From: CAYQCN01 sp964415975
GTDB lineage: Bacteria; Patescibacteriota; Saccharimonadia; QS-5-54-17
Direction: 5' to 3'
DNA: 64,000 nucleotides
NCBI GenBank assembly: GCA_964415975.1
Contig: CAYQCN010000001.1
Span: 1-64,000, forward strand
Below the pieces are notes generated by a model. It worked only from the letters and a program-made list of their open reading frames with translations, did no database searches and had not been told where the DNA came from. Below are positions 31,860 to 39,537 of the stretch, piece after piece. A program made the position numbers and the translations under genes. Positions within the stretch are counted from its first letter, which is position 1. Each line of letters opens with the position of its first letter.

Positions 31860-32018
31860 GCCCATGAACGCAGCTTCATTTCAAAGCCACAAATTTACAC
31901 TGTCAGCAATTGTGCAACTGTTAGTGCTGATTATCAGGCGTTGTGATATGGGCTGAAGCCGTTTAATAACAAGACAAAAGATAAAATCGGACTTCAGCAA
32001 AAGTAAGTCCGATTTTTA
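31860..32018 (+). ncRNA. Candidate structured non-coding RNA
   Basis: No open frame is present, but there is a consensus promoter at 31828-31856 and a textbook intrinsic terminator at 31983-32018 (12 bp stem AAAATCGGACTT/AAGTCCGATTTT followed by T-rich sequence). Between them AGCCCAT (about 31859-31865) pairs with ATGGGCT, AACGC with GCGTT just inside, and an apical TCAGCA/TGCTGA hairpin caps the structure. The predicted RNA is about 155 nt. The long closing stem with an open centre vaguely recalls 6S RNA, but no family-specific sequence was recognised. Confidence 0.6.
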
Positions 32019-32105
32019 TTTTAGAGTTGCGGGTAGCAGTACAAGCTATTACCCGGAGCTCTAAGAATTAGAAAGCTCCCCTGAAGGTAATTATCTTTCA
32101 GGACC

Positions 32106-32510
32106 TTGACAGACTACGAGAGGATGATGGATATGGCCATCGATATGCAAACTCGTGAAGCACTCGCGGTGCGACACAAGATCGACCCAAAGCAGGTCAC
32201 GAGTACGCAGGCGCGTGCGCTGCTAGCTCGGGAGCGTATTCCCGATTTCTGCCGCAAGCTGGTAGGCAATCTCGATGCAGGGGGTGTACTGACAGAGCGT
32301 GACGTCATGCTGCTGTACAACGAGTACAGGCAATACTTCTCTGGGAAGCGGCCATTTCGTTGCAGCCCTGATCTGGTATCTGCTGTACACGGGTGGAACC
32401 AAGAGGCTGCACTGTCGTACTTGCTTTACCTCAGCGAACCGACCAATGTAAACCGCCGCAAGGTTCACGAGATGCTTGTTGAGCTTTGTGCGATGAGCTG
32501 TCGCTCCTAA
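32106..32510 (+). CDS. GC-rich orphan protein
   Basis: A helical protein of up to 134 residues (TTG 32106) or 125 (ATG 32133, which has GAGAGG 9 nt upstream and is the better-placed start). Two further ATG codons lie between. Visible segments include TSTQARALLARERIPDFCRKLV and GGVLTERDVMLLYNEYRQYF. No family recognised. Codon use and G+C are clearly higher than in the neighbours. Its leader (32019-32105) contains two hairpins, one pairing TTAGAG/CTCTAA with an inner GGGTA/TACCC stem (32021-32064), and one CCTGAA/TTCAGG (about 32085-32103). Two very stable hairpins follow the stop. It looks like an acquired single-gene cassette. Confidence 0.55.
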   Translation: MTDYERMMDMAIDMQTREALAVRHKIDPKQVTSTQARALLARERIPDFCRKLVGNLDAGGVLTERDVMLLYNEYRQYFSGKRPFRCSPDLVSAVHGWNQEAALSYLLYLSEPTNVNRRKVHEMLVELCAMSCRS

Positions 32511-32593
32511 GCAGAGGTCTACATCTGCTCTCCCGAGCACATCCAGTGATCAAAAGCTATATGTGGGCAATCCTCACGTGTAGCCTAGCTACA

Positions 32594-32722
32594 AACATCG
32601 ATATTTGTTCATGAGCGATCCTCTGAACAATGAAATCGATGTTGCTCCGGGGTGGTCGGGTGCGAAAGTACGGTGTACGCTTACGTATGAAAGATCCATA
32701 CGTCACACCGACCGACCACCCC
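32594..32722 (+). other. Two large stable hairpins downstream of the orphan gene
   Basis: Hairpin A (32594-32643) pairs AACATCGAT with ATCGATGTT and, inside, TTGTTCA with TGAACAA. Hairpin B (32649-32722) pairs GGGGTGGTCGG with CCGACCACCCC (11 bp), then GGTGT/ACACC and ACGTATG/CATACGT. They fill most of the 308 nt between the orphan gene and thyX. There is no U-run directly after either, so they may be a structured RNA, a 3' stability element or a DNA cruciform site rather than a plain terminator. Confidence 0.6.
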
Positions 32723-32818
32723 GACCAAACTGGGCGTACTGTGCCATAGCTTAAACAGCTCTATCCCTACTCTCGTAGTCTTATTTTTTACCTTGTATTG
32801 TATATTGTCTTTTAATTA

Positions 32819-34507
32819 TCAACTACGCCCTAGAATTTCATCTACATTGTTTGGGTTCGGTCGATTGATGTTGGGCAACATGGGGCTCAAATAAGGATCA
32901 TCGCGAAGCTGATCAAGCATCTCATAGACTGCATTTCGATAGCCATAATCGCCGCCGAGAGAAATGCGCAAGCTGGCTAGGTAGTTCATTTGTGTCACCG
33001 GTCCGCTGATGTGCATCTTCATTTGATGCCCTAGTGGCAACAAATTGATAATGGCGCCGGCAGAATCAGGTACAGTACGTTTTAATTCATCATACAGAGA
33101 ATAGATTTGCTCATAGTGGGCTTGGATATCTGCACTCCATTCGTCTTTAAATGCTTCTAGATATTCTGCATTGTGCAGTTGGAAATTCTGATTGAAACCG
33201 GCATAGACGATGGCGTCTAGGTTGTGTCCTTCAAGCGCTGGCACCAGTCTGCCTGCTGCTCGATGACGATTCAAATCACGCAGGTATGCTTGTGCTGTTT
33301 CAAGTACAAACAGTGAGCCACGAACATCGCCAGGATTCCTCATCAAATCATGGTGCATATGATCTTGCAGCATGATACGCCCCATTTCTGCCCGTGAGTC
33401 ATCATCAAGACTAGACAGATACCGAAGGGCTGCGCGTTCATCTAGCTGCGGGTGTAAAGTCGTGATATAGCTTAAAGCCAGCTGTTCTCCATAGCTGGAA
33501 AAGTCAGTGATTTCCAAAAGTTTTACTTTTGTAGGCTCCTCATCCCTCGTTTCAACCTGTGCCAGCTCATCGAAACGCTGATCAGACTCTAAGAAAGCTG
33601 CTAGTTCACCTAAGTTGTTGGCAAGAGTGTCTTTGCCCTCGCTGTATTTAGTCAGGGCACTTAGCTCGGCTTGCAAGTCTTGAGCTTCATCGTAGTCTTT
33701 CAGGCGAAGTAATGTATGCAGCTGATCTCCAAGCTCTTCGTGTTGAACATCGCCGCTACTCCGCAGCTGTGAGATCATATCTACCCAGCTACGAGTCGAG
33801 GAGAGCATGGTCATTGATGTCTGCGCTCCAATCGGCAACCAGAAACGGCTAACGTCTAACGTTCTGGCTGTGACAGTGCTGTTTGGCACTTTGGTTTCAG
33901 GGTCAGTATTAGCATGCAAATATTCACGAAGCGCTTCCTCAAGTTTCGGCGTCCATTTATGATACATTTGAGTACTGTTCTCTTGCACCGCTTCCCACTG
34001 TCTACTCAAGCTTTCCATTTGCAACTGATCCATATATTCACTGTCGACAAACTTCTCAAGTGGCGCTACGCCGAGATTATCCAACTCGACATACCGTGTC
34101 GACAGCTCTTGCCCGCCTCCGACACTAGTATGATTAAACATCCAAAAAGCTTGATGCATCGGGATGCGATTCATAAATATCATTGCTGGCGACATATCAG
34201 CAACCGATGCATGGCCATAACTGACAAAGACTTTAGCCAGTTTTTCGCTCGCATTTTGCGCCTGGTAGACCTGCCTATATATATCTGGGTATGAGTCAGC
34301 ACTTCGTGAAGTTCTTGCACCCACCCATGCCATAAGTGTATGTACATCAACATTATCATTAAATTCAGCCAGCGTGGTCTGCACTTGGCTTTCATGGTCT
34401 GTCAGAGTGAACAGACGAACGCCAGTATCATCAGTTTCGGTCCGCTCCAATTCATAGTGCTCGGGCAATTTTGGCTTTTGCTCAGGAGTGTTTTGTGTCT
34501 CGCTCAT
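32819..34507 (-). CDS. thyX: Double-domain ThyX-type thymidylate synthase
   Basis: A 562-residue protein, more than twice the usual ThyX length (about 220-250), built of two ThyX-like halves. The first half (about 30-260) has GHASVADM at 98-105 and HTSVGGGQELSTRY at 126-139, matching the S-x-R-Y end of the ThyX signature but lacking the RHR triad. The second half (about 330-530) has YLRDLNRHRAAGR near 410-425, with RHR but without the S...S-x-R-Y end. ThyX makes dTMP from dUMP with FAD, NADPH and methylene-folate. It follows tmk with a 4 nt overlap. The split motif suggests that the halves combine to form one active site. Confidence 0.82.
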   Translation of the reverse strand: MSETQNTPEQKPKLPEHYELERTETDDTGVRLFTLTDHESQVQTTLAEFNDNVDVHTLMAWVGARTSRSADSYPDIYRQVYQAQNASEKLAKVFVSYGHASVADMSPAMIFMNRIPMHQAFWMFNHTSVGGGQELSTRYVELDNLGVAPLEKFVDSEYMDQLQMESLSRQWEAVQENSTQMYHKWTPKLEEALREYLHANTDPETKVPNSTVTARTLDVSRFWLPIGAQTSMTMLSSTRSWVDMISQLRSSGDVQHEELGDQLHTLLRLKDYDEAQDLQAELSALTKYSEGKDTLANNLGELAAFLESDQRFDELAQVETRDEEPTKVKLLEITDFSSYGEQLALSYITTLHPQLDERAALRYLSSLDDDSRAEMGRIMLQDHMHHDLMRNPGDVRGSLFVLETAQAYLRDLNRHRAAGRLVPALEGHNLDAIVYAGFNQNFQLHNAEYLEAFKDEWSADIQAHYEQIYSLYDELKRTVPDSAGAIINLLPLGHQMKMHISGPVTQMNYLASLRISLGGDYGYRNAVYEMLDQLRDDPYLSPMLPNINRPNPNNVDEILGRS

Positions 34508-35241
34508 ACTGACCTCTCTTGATTATTAATTAATGGCTCTATAACTTGCCAAATTAGATCGTTGATCTCCTCTTTAGTCATTACTTGCTCGCCATCCATG
34601 CACTCTATTAGTGTGTATTGGTCAGGAAACAGTTCACATAATTGAAAGTAAACTTCTTCAGAGCGTTTGAGATGATCCTGGCTCGCCTCGTGTATATCCA
34701 TGCTTTTACCGTTGAGATAATCACGATCTTCTTTATCTTCGATTAACTTGGATGCTACAGCAGCCGGGATATGTAAAACGATATTTCTATCAGGCCTAGG
34801 GATACCCAATATAGTGAATTCATACTCATCGAGCCATGCGAAATATTTAGCACGCTCTTCGCTGTCTGAAATCTTACCTCCCTGATGGGCCATATTAGAG
34901 CCAACGTAGCGATTAGCAATTACCAGTTTGCCGGCTTCGAGTTCAGATTGAATATTGCTAGAAGCTGCAAATCTATCCAGCGCAAAAAAGGTGGATGCCC
35001 TGTACGGTCCCACCTCTTCTTCAGAACCAAATTCACCATTTAAATACTGCTCCACAAAATAAGCCGAAGTCTCTCCATATTGTGGAAAGTCAAATTCCGC
35101 AACTTCACACCCATGACTTGATGCCCGGCTTAGTAGTATTTCATGCTGAGTACCTTTGCCGGTTCCGTCAATGCCATCTATCACCACAAAAGCTCCGGAG
35201 CTTTCGAAACTATAAGTGTCACTCGAATTGGACAATGTCAT
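34504..35241 (-). CDS. tmk: Thymidylate kinase
   Basis: A 245-residue P-loop kinase. FVVIDGIDGTGKGTQ at 18-32 is the P-loop, EFDFPQYG near 53-60 and LDRFAAS near 92-98 with the DR motif bind dTMP, and NRYVGSNMAHQGGK near 113-126 follows. It makes dTDP from dTMP, the step after ThyX. It overlaps dcd by 1 nt (TAATG) and thyX by 4 nt, forming a tight dcd-tmk-thyX pyrimidine operon. Slightly longer than typical (about 205-215), owing to an extended lid region (155-200). Confidence 0.92.
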   Translation of the reverse strand: MTLSNSSDTYSFESSGAFVVIDGIDGTGKGTQHEILLSRASSHGCEVAEFDFPQYGETSAYFVEQYLNGEFGSEEEVGPYRASTFFALDRFAASSNIQSELEAGKLVIANRYVGSNMAHQGGKISDSEERAKYFAWLDEYEFTILGIPRPDRNIVLHIPAAVASKLIEDKEDRDYLNGKSMDIHEASQDHLKRSEEVYFQLCELFPDQYTLIECMDGEQVMTKEEINDLIWQVIEPLINNQERSV

Positions 35242-36068
35242 TATTTTGCTCCTCGTATTTTATAATCTTCGTCAATTGTCAGCGGGCGCGGCTTTTGGAC
35301 TTCATCATTGTAAGCTTTAGGAAGCATCATGTCCGGTCGCCAATTTCGAATTTCATCTTCAAGAGATTTTTGGTTATGGTAGTATTTGCCTTTATCGGCA
35401 TAATTGGAAGATGTCTGACCAGTATGAATGAAGACAATCTGAGCTATCCTCATGCCTACCGGTAGTGGAATAATCTCTGAATTATCATTTTGGATTTCCA
35501 TTGTCCAACGACTTTTATAGCCAGGATCGCCCCATCCGGCATCTTTACACACAACCACACCATTGCGACCGGTAGTAGAGCGAGCTTGCATCTGGGTAGT
35601 ACCCGGAGGATTGATACCTATAAATTCATGGGTGTGAGCTAGTATTCGTTCGTTTGGGTTAAGCAATATAATCGGATGATCTGGCGCTATATTTGAGAAT
35701 GGCTTTAATCCACGTTTAGCCACCAGCTCTTCGTGTGGTGTGGCTTGCTTGGCTTCGTACTCAAAGTAGCGAAGGACATCTTCAGGGTCAAACGGATTGT
35801 ATACCGGTTTGTTCTGAATGCGATCGGTTGTAAAAAAATACTCACCCAGTCGCACATCATAGCTACTGCCACTGAGATTTTCTTCTTCAAAAGGAAATAT
35901 TCGAATGTGCCCCTCTGAGAGTGCATGTTTGATTTCCATGTCGCTATAGACACCAGATCCAATAAATTCAGATGGATCATAATCGGCATTGACTTCAGCA
36001 TAACGCGACACTTCCTCGCCGAGTCCATGCATTTTTAGTAACGATTCTCTATTCTCAAAACTCTCCAT
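35241..36068 (-). CDS. dcd: dCTP deaminase / dUTPase family protein
   Basis: A 275-residue member of the dCTP deaminase-dUTPase superfamily. SSYDVRLGEYFF near 68-79 is the first conserved motif, MQARSTTGRNGV near 156-167 the nucleotide-binding S/R motif, and WTMEIQNDNSE near 187-197 contains the catalytic Glu that marks dCTP deaminases rather than dUTPases; MRIAQIVFIHTG near 207 closes the core. Family members of about 190 residues lack the N-terminal 40 and C-terminal 40 residues seen here. It leads the operon that also encodes tmk and thyX, giving dUTP/dUMP for dTMP synthesis. Confidence 0.85.
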   Translation of the reverse strand: MESFENRESLLKMHGLGEEVSRYAEVNADYDPSEFIGSGVYSDMEIKHALSEGHIRIFPFEEENLSGSSYDVRLGEYFFTTDRIQNKPVYNPFDPEDVLRYFEYEAKQATPHEELVAKRGLKPFSNIAPDHPIILLNPNERILAHTHEFIGINPPGTTQMQARSTTGRNGVVVCKDAGWGDPGYKSRWTMEIQNDNSEIIPLPVGMRIAQIVFIHTGQTSSNYADKGKYYHNQKSLEDEIRNWRPDMMLPKAYNDEVQKPRPLTIDEDYKIRGAK

Positions 36069-36176
36069 ACTAACTACCGTTTACTAGATAGAGTATGGCA
36101 CCATTAATGGCCTATCAGCAAGCATAAATTCGATGCTATATACTATGTGTGTGAAACAACCAAGTAGTCTATAAAG

Positions 36177-37118
36177 CTATGAAGAAAGTGAAGATACATC
36201 TAACTTTACAGCTGGACTCATAGTGGCATTCAGTGAGACTTTTTGGATGTAGGCGCCTTTTAGGGAACTTGGCTTTTGGTTTAATACAGATGCATGCATT
36301 GCGTCAAAATTTTCTTTTAGCTTGTTGACGCCGAAGCTAGCCTTACCGATAATTTGATGTATGTTGCCGTAACGGTCTACACGATATTCTATGCGACCAG
36401 CTTTGAGCTCTTTTACTGTTTGAGCAACGTTTGAGGTTACTGTGCCGGCTTTAGGGCTTGGCATCAGTCCTTGCGGGCCTAGGTTTTTAGCAAATTTAGA
36501 TAAATCCTTCATAGCATCTGGGTGGGCTACTAAGATATCAAAATCAATAATGTTGTCATTGAGTTGATTGATAATTTTGTCATAACCATAAAGATCCGCT
36601 CCTGCCGACTTTATAGCCTCAGAATCTGAATCGGGTGCTATAGCTGCAACTTTTTGAGTTTTGCCTGATCCATTTGGCAATATTACGGTATCCCGCACCA
36701 GTTGATCTGCCTGGCGAGGATCAACATTCAGGTTAAAATGAACTTCAATCGATGGATCAAAATTTACCGTTGCTGTCTTGACGACTAAGCTGATGGCTTC
36801 CTCAAGTGCGTACTCTTTGGTTTTATCTAGCTGATCGTTTGCTGCACGGTAGCGTTTGCTTTTGCGCTCAACTCGGAGTCGCGGTGGATGTACAGTTTGC
36901 TTAGGCTTCTTATCTTCCTCTGTCTTCTCAGTAGTCTTACTGGATTCGAGTTCTTCAGCTTCGGACTTTTCTGCCTCTTCTTGGCTCGTTAAATACTCAA
37001 AAACGGCACTTCGCAAGTCATCAGCTCGTGAGTAATCATCCGGATTTAAACCGTATTCTGCGGCTAACTCATTGAGCTCGCCTCTTTTCATCTGCTTTAT
37101 TTCGCTTGTCGTAGGCAT
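36177..37118 (-). CDS. rplA: 50S ribosomal protein L1 with N-terminal SAP/Rho-N-like extension
   Basis: A 313-residue protein; typical L1 has about 230. The L1 body begins near residue 88 (KRYRAANDQL) and includes GPQGLMPSPKAGTV near 222-235 and the C-terminal VDRYGNIHQIIGK. The first 45 residues (MKRGELNELAAEYGLNPD...LRSAVFEYL) have the helix-extended-helix look of SAP or Rho N-terminal nucleic-acid-binding modules, followed by a 40-residue Glu/Lys/Thr linker. It follows rplK in the usual secE-nusG-rplK-rplA order. Confidence 0.93.
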   Translation of the reverse strand: MPTTSEIKQMKRGELNELAAEYGLNPDDYSRADDLRSAVFEYLTSQEEAEKSEAEELESSKTTEKTEEDKKPKQTVHPPRLRVERKSKRYRAANDQLDKTKEYALEEAISLVVKTATVNFDPSIEVHFNLNVDPRQADQLVRDTVILPNGSGKTQKVAAIAPDSDSEAIKSAGADLYGYDKIINQLNDNIIDFDILVAHPDAMKDLSKFAKNLGPQGLMPSPKAGTVTSNVAQTVKELKAGRIEYRVDRYGNIHQIIGKASFGVNKLKENFDAMHASVLNQKPSSLKGAYIQKVSLNATMSPAVKLDVSSLSS

Positions 37119-37188
37119 AGTTTATTCTCCTTTCATGGTAAAAACGTGCTCGCCTCAGCACTCCCATCAATTTAGTTTATGGCCTTCA

Positions 37189-37617
37189 CTATCCTTCTAT
37201 TTCGACGCCCATACTGCGCGCCGATCCGGCTACTATTCGTTTTGCTTGTTCGATGTCATCTGTGTTCATATCAGGTAATTTCTCTTCAGCAATTTCAGTC
37301 AGCTGCTCTTGTGTGAGGCTGCCTACTTTTGTTTTATTAGGCTCTCCAGAAGCTTTGTCTATGCCGAGTTTTTCACGGATAATATCATCTGTAGGCTGAC
37401 CTTTGACTTTAAAGTCGAAGGTTCGGTCTTCATATATGGTTACATAAACCGGCAAATTACCTTTCATCTCCTTGGTCTGTTCATTGAATGGATTAATAAA
37501 TTCCATCATATTTACACCATATTGGCCCAATATCGATCCTACTGGTGGCGCTGGTGTAGCCTGGCCGGCAGGAATTTTCATCTTTATATTGGCAATTACT
37601 TCTTTTTTATCAGCCAT
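37189..37617 (-). CDS. rplK: 50S ribosomal protein L11
   Basis: A 142-residue L11 of normal length. KMKIPAGQATPAPPVGSILGQYGVN (split here for the motif: PAGQATPAPPVG at 15-26) is the conserved N-terminal proline-rich block; the C-terminal domain binds the GTPase-associated rRNA. It lies 10 nt after nusG and 70 nt before rplA. Confidence 0.97.
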   Translation of the reverse strand: MADKKEVIANIKMKIPAGQATPAPPVGSILGQYGVNMMEFINPFNEQTKEMKGNLPVYVTIYEDRTFDFKVKGQPTDDIIREKLGIDKASGEPNKTKVGSLTQEQLTEIAEEKLPDMNTDDIEQAKRIVAGSARSMGVEIEG

Positions 37618-37627
37618 ACTTAGCTCC

Positions 37628-38173
37628 TTATACTTTTTCTACTTGTAGAGAATCGAGTTCTACGGGTGTTTCACGACCAAATATGCTTACCAAAACCTTT
37701 AGCTTGCCTTTGTGCTCGTCTACTTCGGCTACGTTGCCGTCAAACCCTTTAAACGGCCCGTCTGTAATGTTGACTGGTTGACCTTCACTAAAGTCCATCT
37801 TAAACTTAGGCTCTTCAACACCCATTCGTTTTTTAATGGATCTAATTTCATCGTCACTTACAGGTATTGGCTCACCATCACTACCTACAAATCCGGTAAC
37901 ATTTGGAGTGTTTCGAACAGCGTACCAAGAGTCCTCACTTAGCACCATCTCAACTAGCACATAACCTTGAAAAATCTTCTTTTCTACAACTTTTCGTTTG
38001 CCGTTTTTTATTTCTATCTGCTTCTCTTTCGGCACAATAACGTCAAATATCTTGTCGGCCAGATCAAGCGCCTCAGTACGCTGGGTGATGTTTTCTTTTA
38101 CCTTATCCTCATAGCCAGAATAAGTGTGTATTGCATACCATTGTTTTTCGGGGTTAGTTTCGACTTTGCTCAT
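37628..38173 (-). CDS. nusG: Transcription termination/antitermination protein NusG
   Basis: A 181-residue protein with an N-terminal NGN domain (WYAIHTYSGYEDKVKENI at 12-29; FQGYVLVEMVLSEDSWYAVRNTPNVTGFVG in the middle) and a C-terminal KOW domain (GQPVNITDGPFKGFDGNVAEVD, near 130-151). NusG couples RNA polymerase to the ribosome or to Rho. It follows secE by 9 nt. Confidence 0.97.
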   Translation of the reverse strand: MSKVETNPEKQWYAIHTYSGYEDKVKENITQRTEALDLADKIFDVIVPKEKQIEIKNGKRKVVEKKIFQGYVLVEMVLSEDSWYAVRNTPNVTGFVGSDGEPIPVSDDEIRSIKKRMGVEEPKFKMDFSEGQPVNITDGPFKGFDGNVAEVDEHKGKLKVLVSIFGRETPVELDSLQVEKV

Positions 38174-38182
38174 TGCAATCTC

Positions 38183-38371
38183 CTAAAATCCTAAAATAAA
38201 CCGTTCTAATATTTCTATTAATCCAAAATCGGATACTGCTATAAAAATTCCTAAAATACCAGCCATAGTGATGACGGATATAGTTAGACGAACAGATGTC
38301 TTGCGGTCAGGCCAAGAAACCTTCTCGAGCTCTTGCCATGCTTCTTTAAAGTATGTGACTATTGATGACAT
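38183..38371 (-). CDS. secE: Preprotein translocase subunit SecE
   Basis: A 62-residue single-helix SecE. The amphipathic segment FKEAWQELEKVSWPDRK at 8-24 is diagnostic, followed by a transmembrane helix at 29-50. It clamps SecY in the translocon. First gene of secE-nusG-rplK-rplA, with a promoter at 38418-38447. Confidence 0.96.
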   Translation of the reverse strand: MSSIVTYFKEAWQELEKVSWPDRKTSVRLTISVITMAGILGIFIAVSDFGLIEILERFILGF

Positions 38372-38417
38372 TTAAAATAACTCCAATAAAAAAAGCCTCA
38401 AAGTGGGCTGTATGTCA

Positions 38418-38447
38418 ATAATACCTCATAGACTGATGAGTTGTCAA
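38418..38447. promoter_or_regulatory. Overlapping divergent promoters of secE and the glycosyltransferase gene
   Basis: On the minus strand TTGACA (38442-38447) and TATTAT (38418-38423) are spaced by 18 bp and serve secE-nusG. On the plus strand TTGTCA (38441-38446) overlaps the same -35 bases and could pair with TATGTT near 38467 for the glycosyltransferase gene. A short AGCC/GGCT hairpin followed by T7 sits between the minus-strand promoter and secE and may act as an attenuator. Confidence 0.6.
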
Positions 38448-38474
38448 AACATTAGTGATGACAGCTATGTTCAT

Positions 38475-39530
38475 ATGCTAGCATTAAAGTTGATGTTTGT
38501 AATAGCAGTATTTGTTTTCGGCCTCTTGTTAGTTATTTTAAGCGCCCTGGGCTTTTTAAGGCACAAAATGCCTCAAGCAAAGGTAACACGTAATGAGCTA
38601 CCGAGCCTGTCCTTGCTAATACCTGCAAGAAATGAGACACATACAGTGGCTCGTGCCCTTACTGCAGCTACCGCTCTAAACTACCCTAAATTAGAGATCA
38701 TCGTACTAGACGACCAATCCCAAGACAATACATCTGAAAAGATAAGATCGTTCGCACAAGATGGAGTGCGTTTCATCAAAGGTGAGCCACTACCCAAGCA
38801 CTGGGTAGGCAAAAATTGGGCAATGCAACAGTTAAGCGAACAAGCTAGCGGTGAATACATATTATTCTGCGATGTAGATGTACGCTTATCCTCTCAAGGG
38901 TTGACTCGTTTTATGAGGAATGTGGCTAGTGAAAATTTGGCTGGAGCCTCGATACAACCTAAACTAATACCAAGCAGTCTGCTTTCTGCAGCTTTATTCC
39001 CTTTTCTAATTTGGTCGACTCAACTTCTAGGTACAAAACATCCTAAAGTACATCCTAGCTATGGCGGATTACAGCTTTACCGCAAAGACCATTGGCTTCA
39101 ACATGGTGGCTTCAAAAGATATAAAAACGATTTGCTTGCTGAGTTTATGTTGGCCAAAAATTTTCATAGAATCGGCGGTTTTAAATTCTATCGGAATAAT
39201 AAGAAAATCGATATTTCGTATGTAAAGTCTCAAAAAAGATTAGACCAGGCAAGAATGCGGTATTTACGCACCATGCCATCGACCAGCACCATCCTCTTTA
39301 TGCTGCATACATTGTGCGTGGTTTTGCCGTTATTACTTTTGATTTATTATCCGTTACTATATCCAATCATTGTGATTACTGCTGCTATGGCAATGATAAA
39401 TATTAGCCGCTACTGGCTGCTCAGCGCCCTACTATTGCCTATTGCTGCCGTGTATGAGCTTATTATCGCTTTATCATCTTTTGCACTTGCTATATTTAAA
39501 CCCGCCACCTGGAAGAGCCGTAAGCTTTAA
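38475..39530 (+). CDS. Membrane-bound family 2 glycosyltransferase (CrtQ/HpnB-like)
   Basis: From ATG 38475 the protein has about 351 residues; an upstream frame start at 38403 lies inside the secE promoter and is rejected. One N-terminal helix is followed by a GT-A domain: LSLLIPARNET, IIVLDDQSQDNT, LPKHWVGKNWAMQQL, and FCDVDVRL as the DxD-type metal site. Two to three C-terminal helices follow. The P-L-P-x-x-W-x-G-K-x-W-A block is typical of glycosyltransferases near carotenoid (CrtQ) and hopanoid (HpnB) genes, so sugar transfer to a lipid, perhaps a hydroxylated carotenoid, is possible. That substrate link is speculative because the gene lies 23 kb away from the carotenoid island. Confidence 0.75.
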   Translation: MLALKLMFVIAVFVFGLLLVILSALGFLRHKMPQAKVTRNELPSLSLLIPARNETHTVARALTAATALNYPKLEIIVLDDQSQDNTSEKIRSFAQDGVRFIKGEPLPKHWVGKNWAMQQLSEQASGEYILFCDVDVRLSSQGLTRFMRNVASENLAGASIQPKLIPSSLLSAALFPFLIWSTQLLGTKHPKVHPSYGGLQLYRKDHWLQHGGFKRYKNDLLAEFMLAKNFHRIGGFKFYRNNKKIDISYVKSQKRLDQARMRYLRTMPSTSTILFMLHTLCVVLPLLLLIYYPLLYPIIVITAAMAMINISRYWLLSALLLPIAAVYELIIALSSFALAIFKPATWKSRKL

Positions 39531-39537
39531 GCGGAAG

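Noticed and set aside
31860..32018. SRP RNA or tmRNA
   Set aside because: No SRP tetraloop/asymmetric loop sequence and no tRNA-like ends or tag frame were found in this intergenic RNA.
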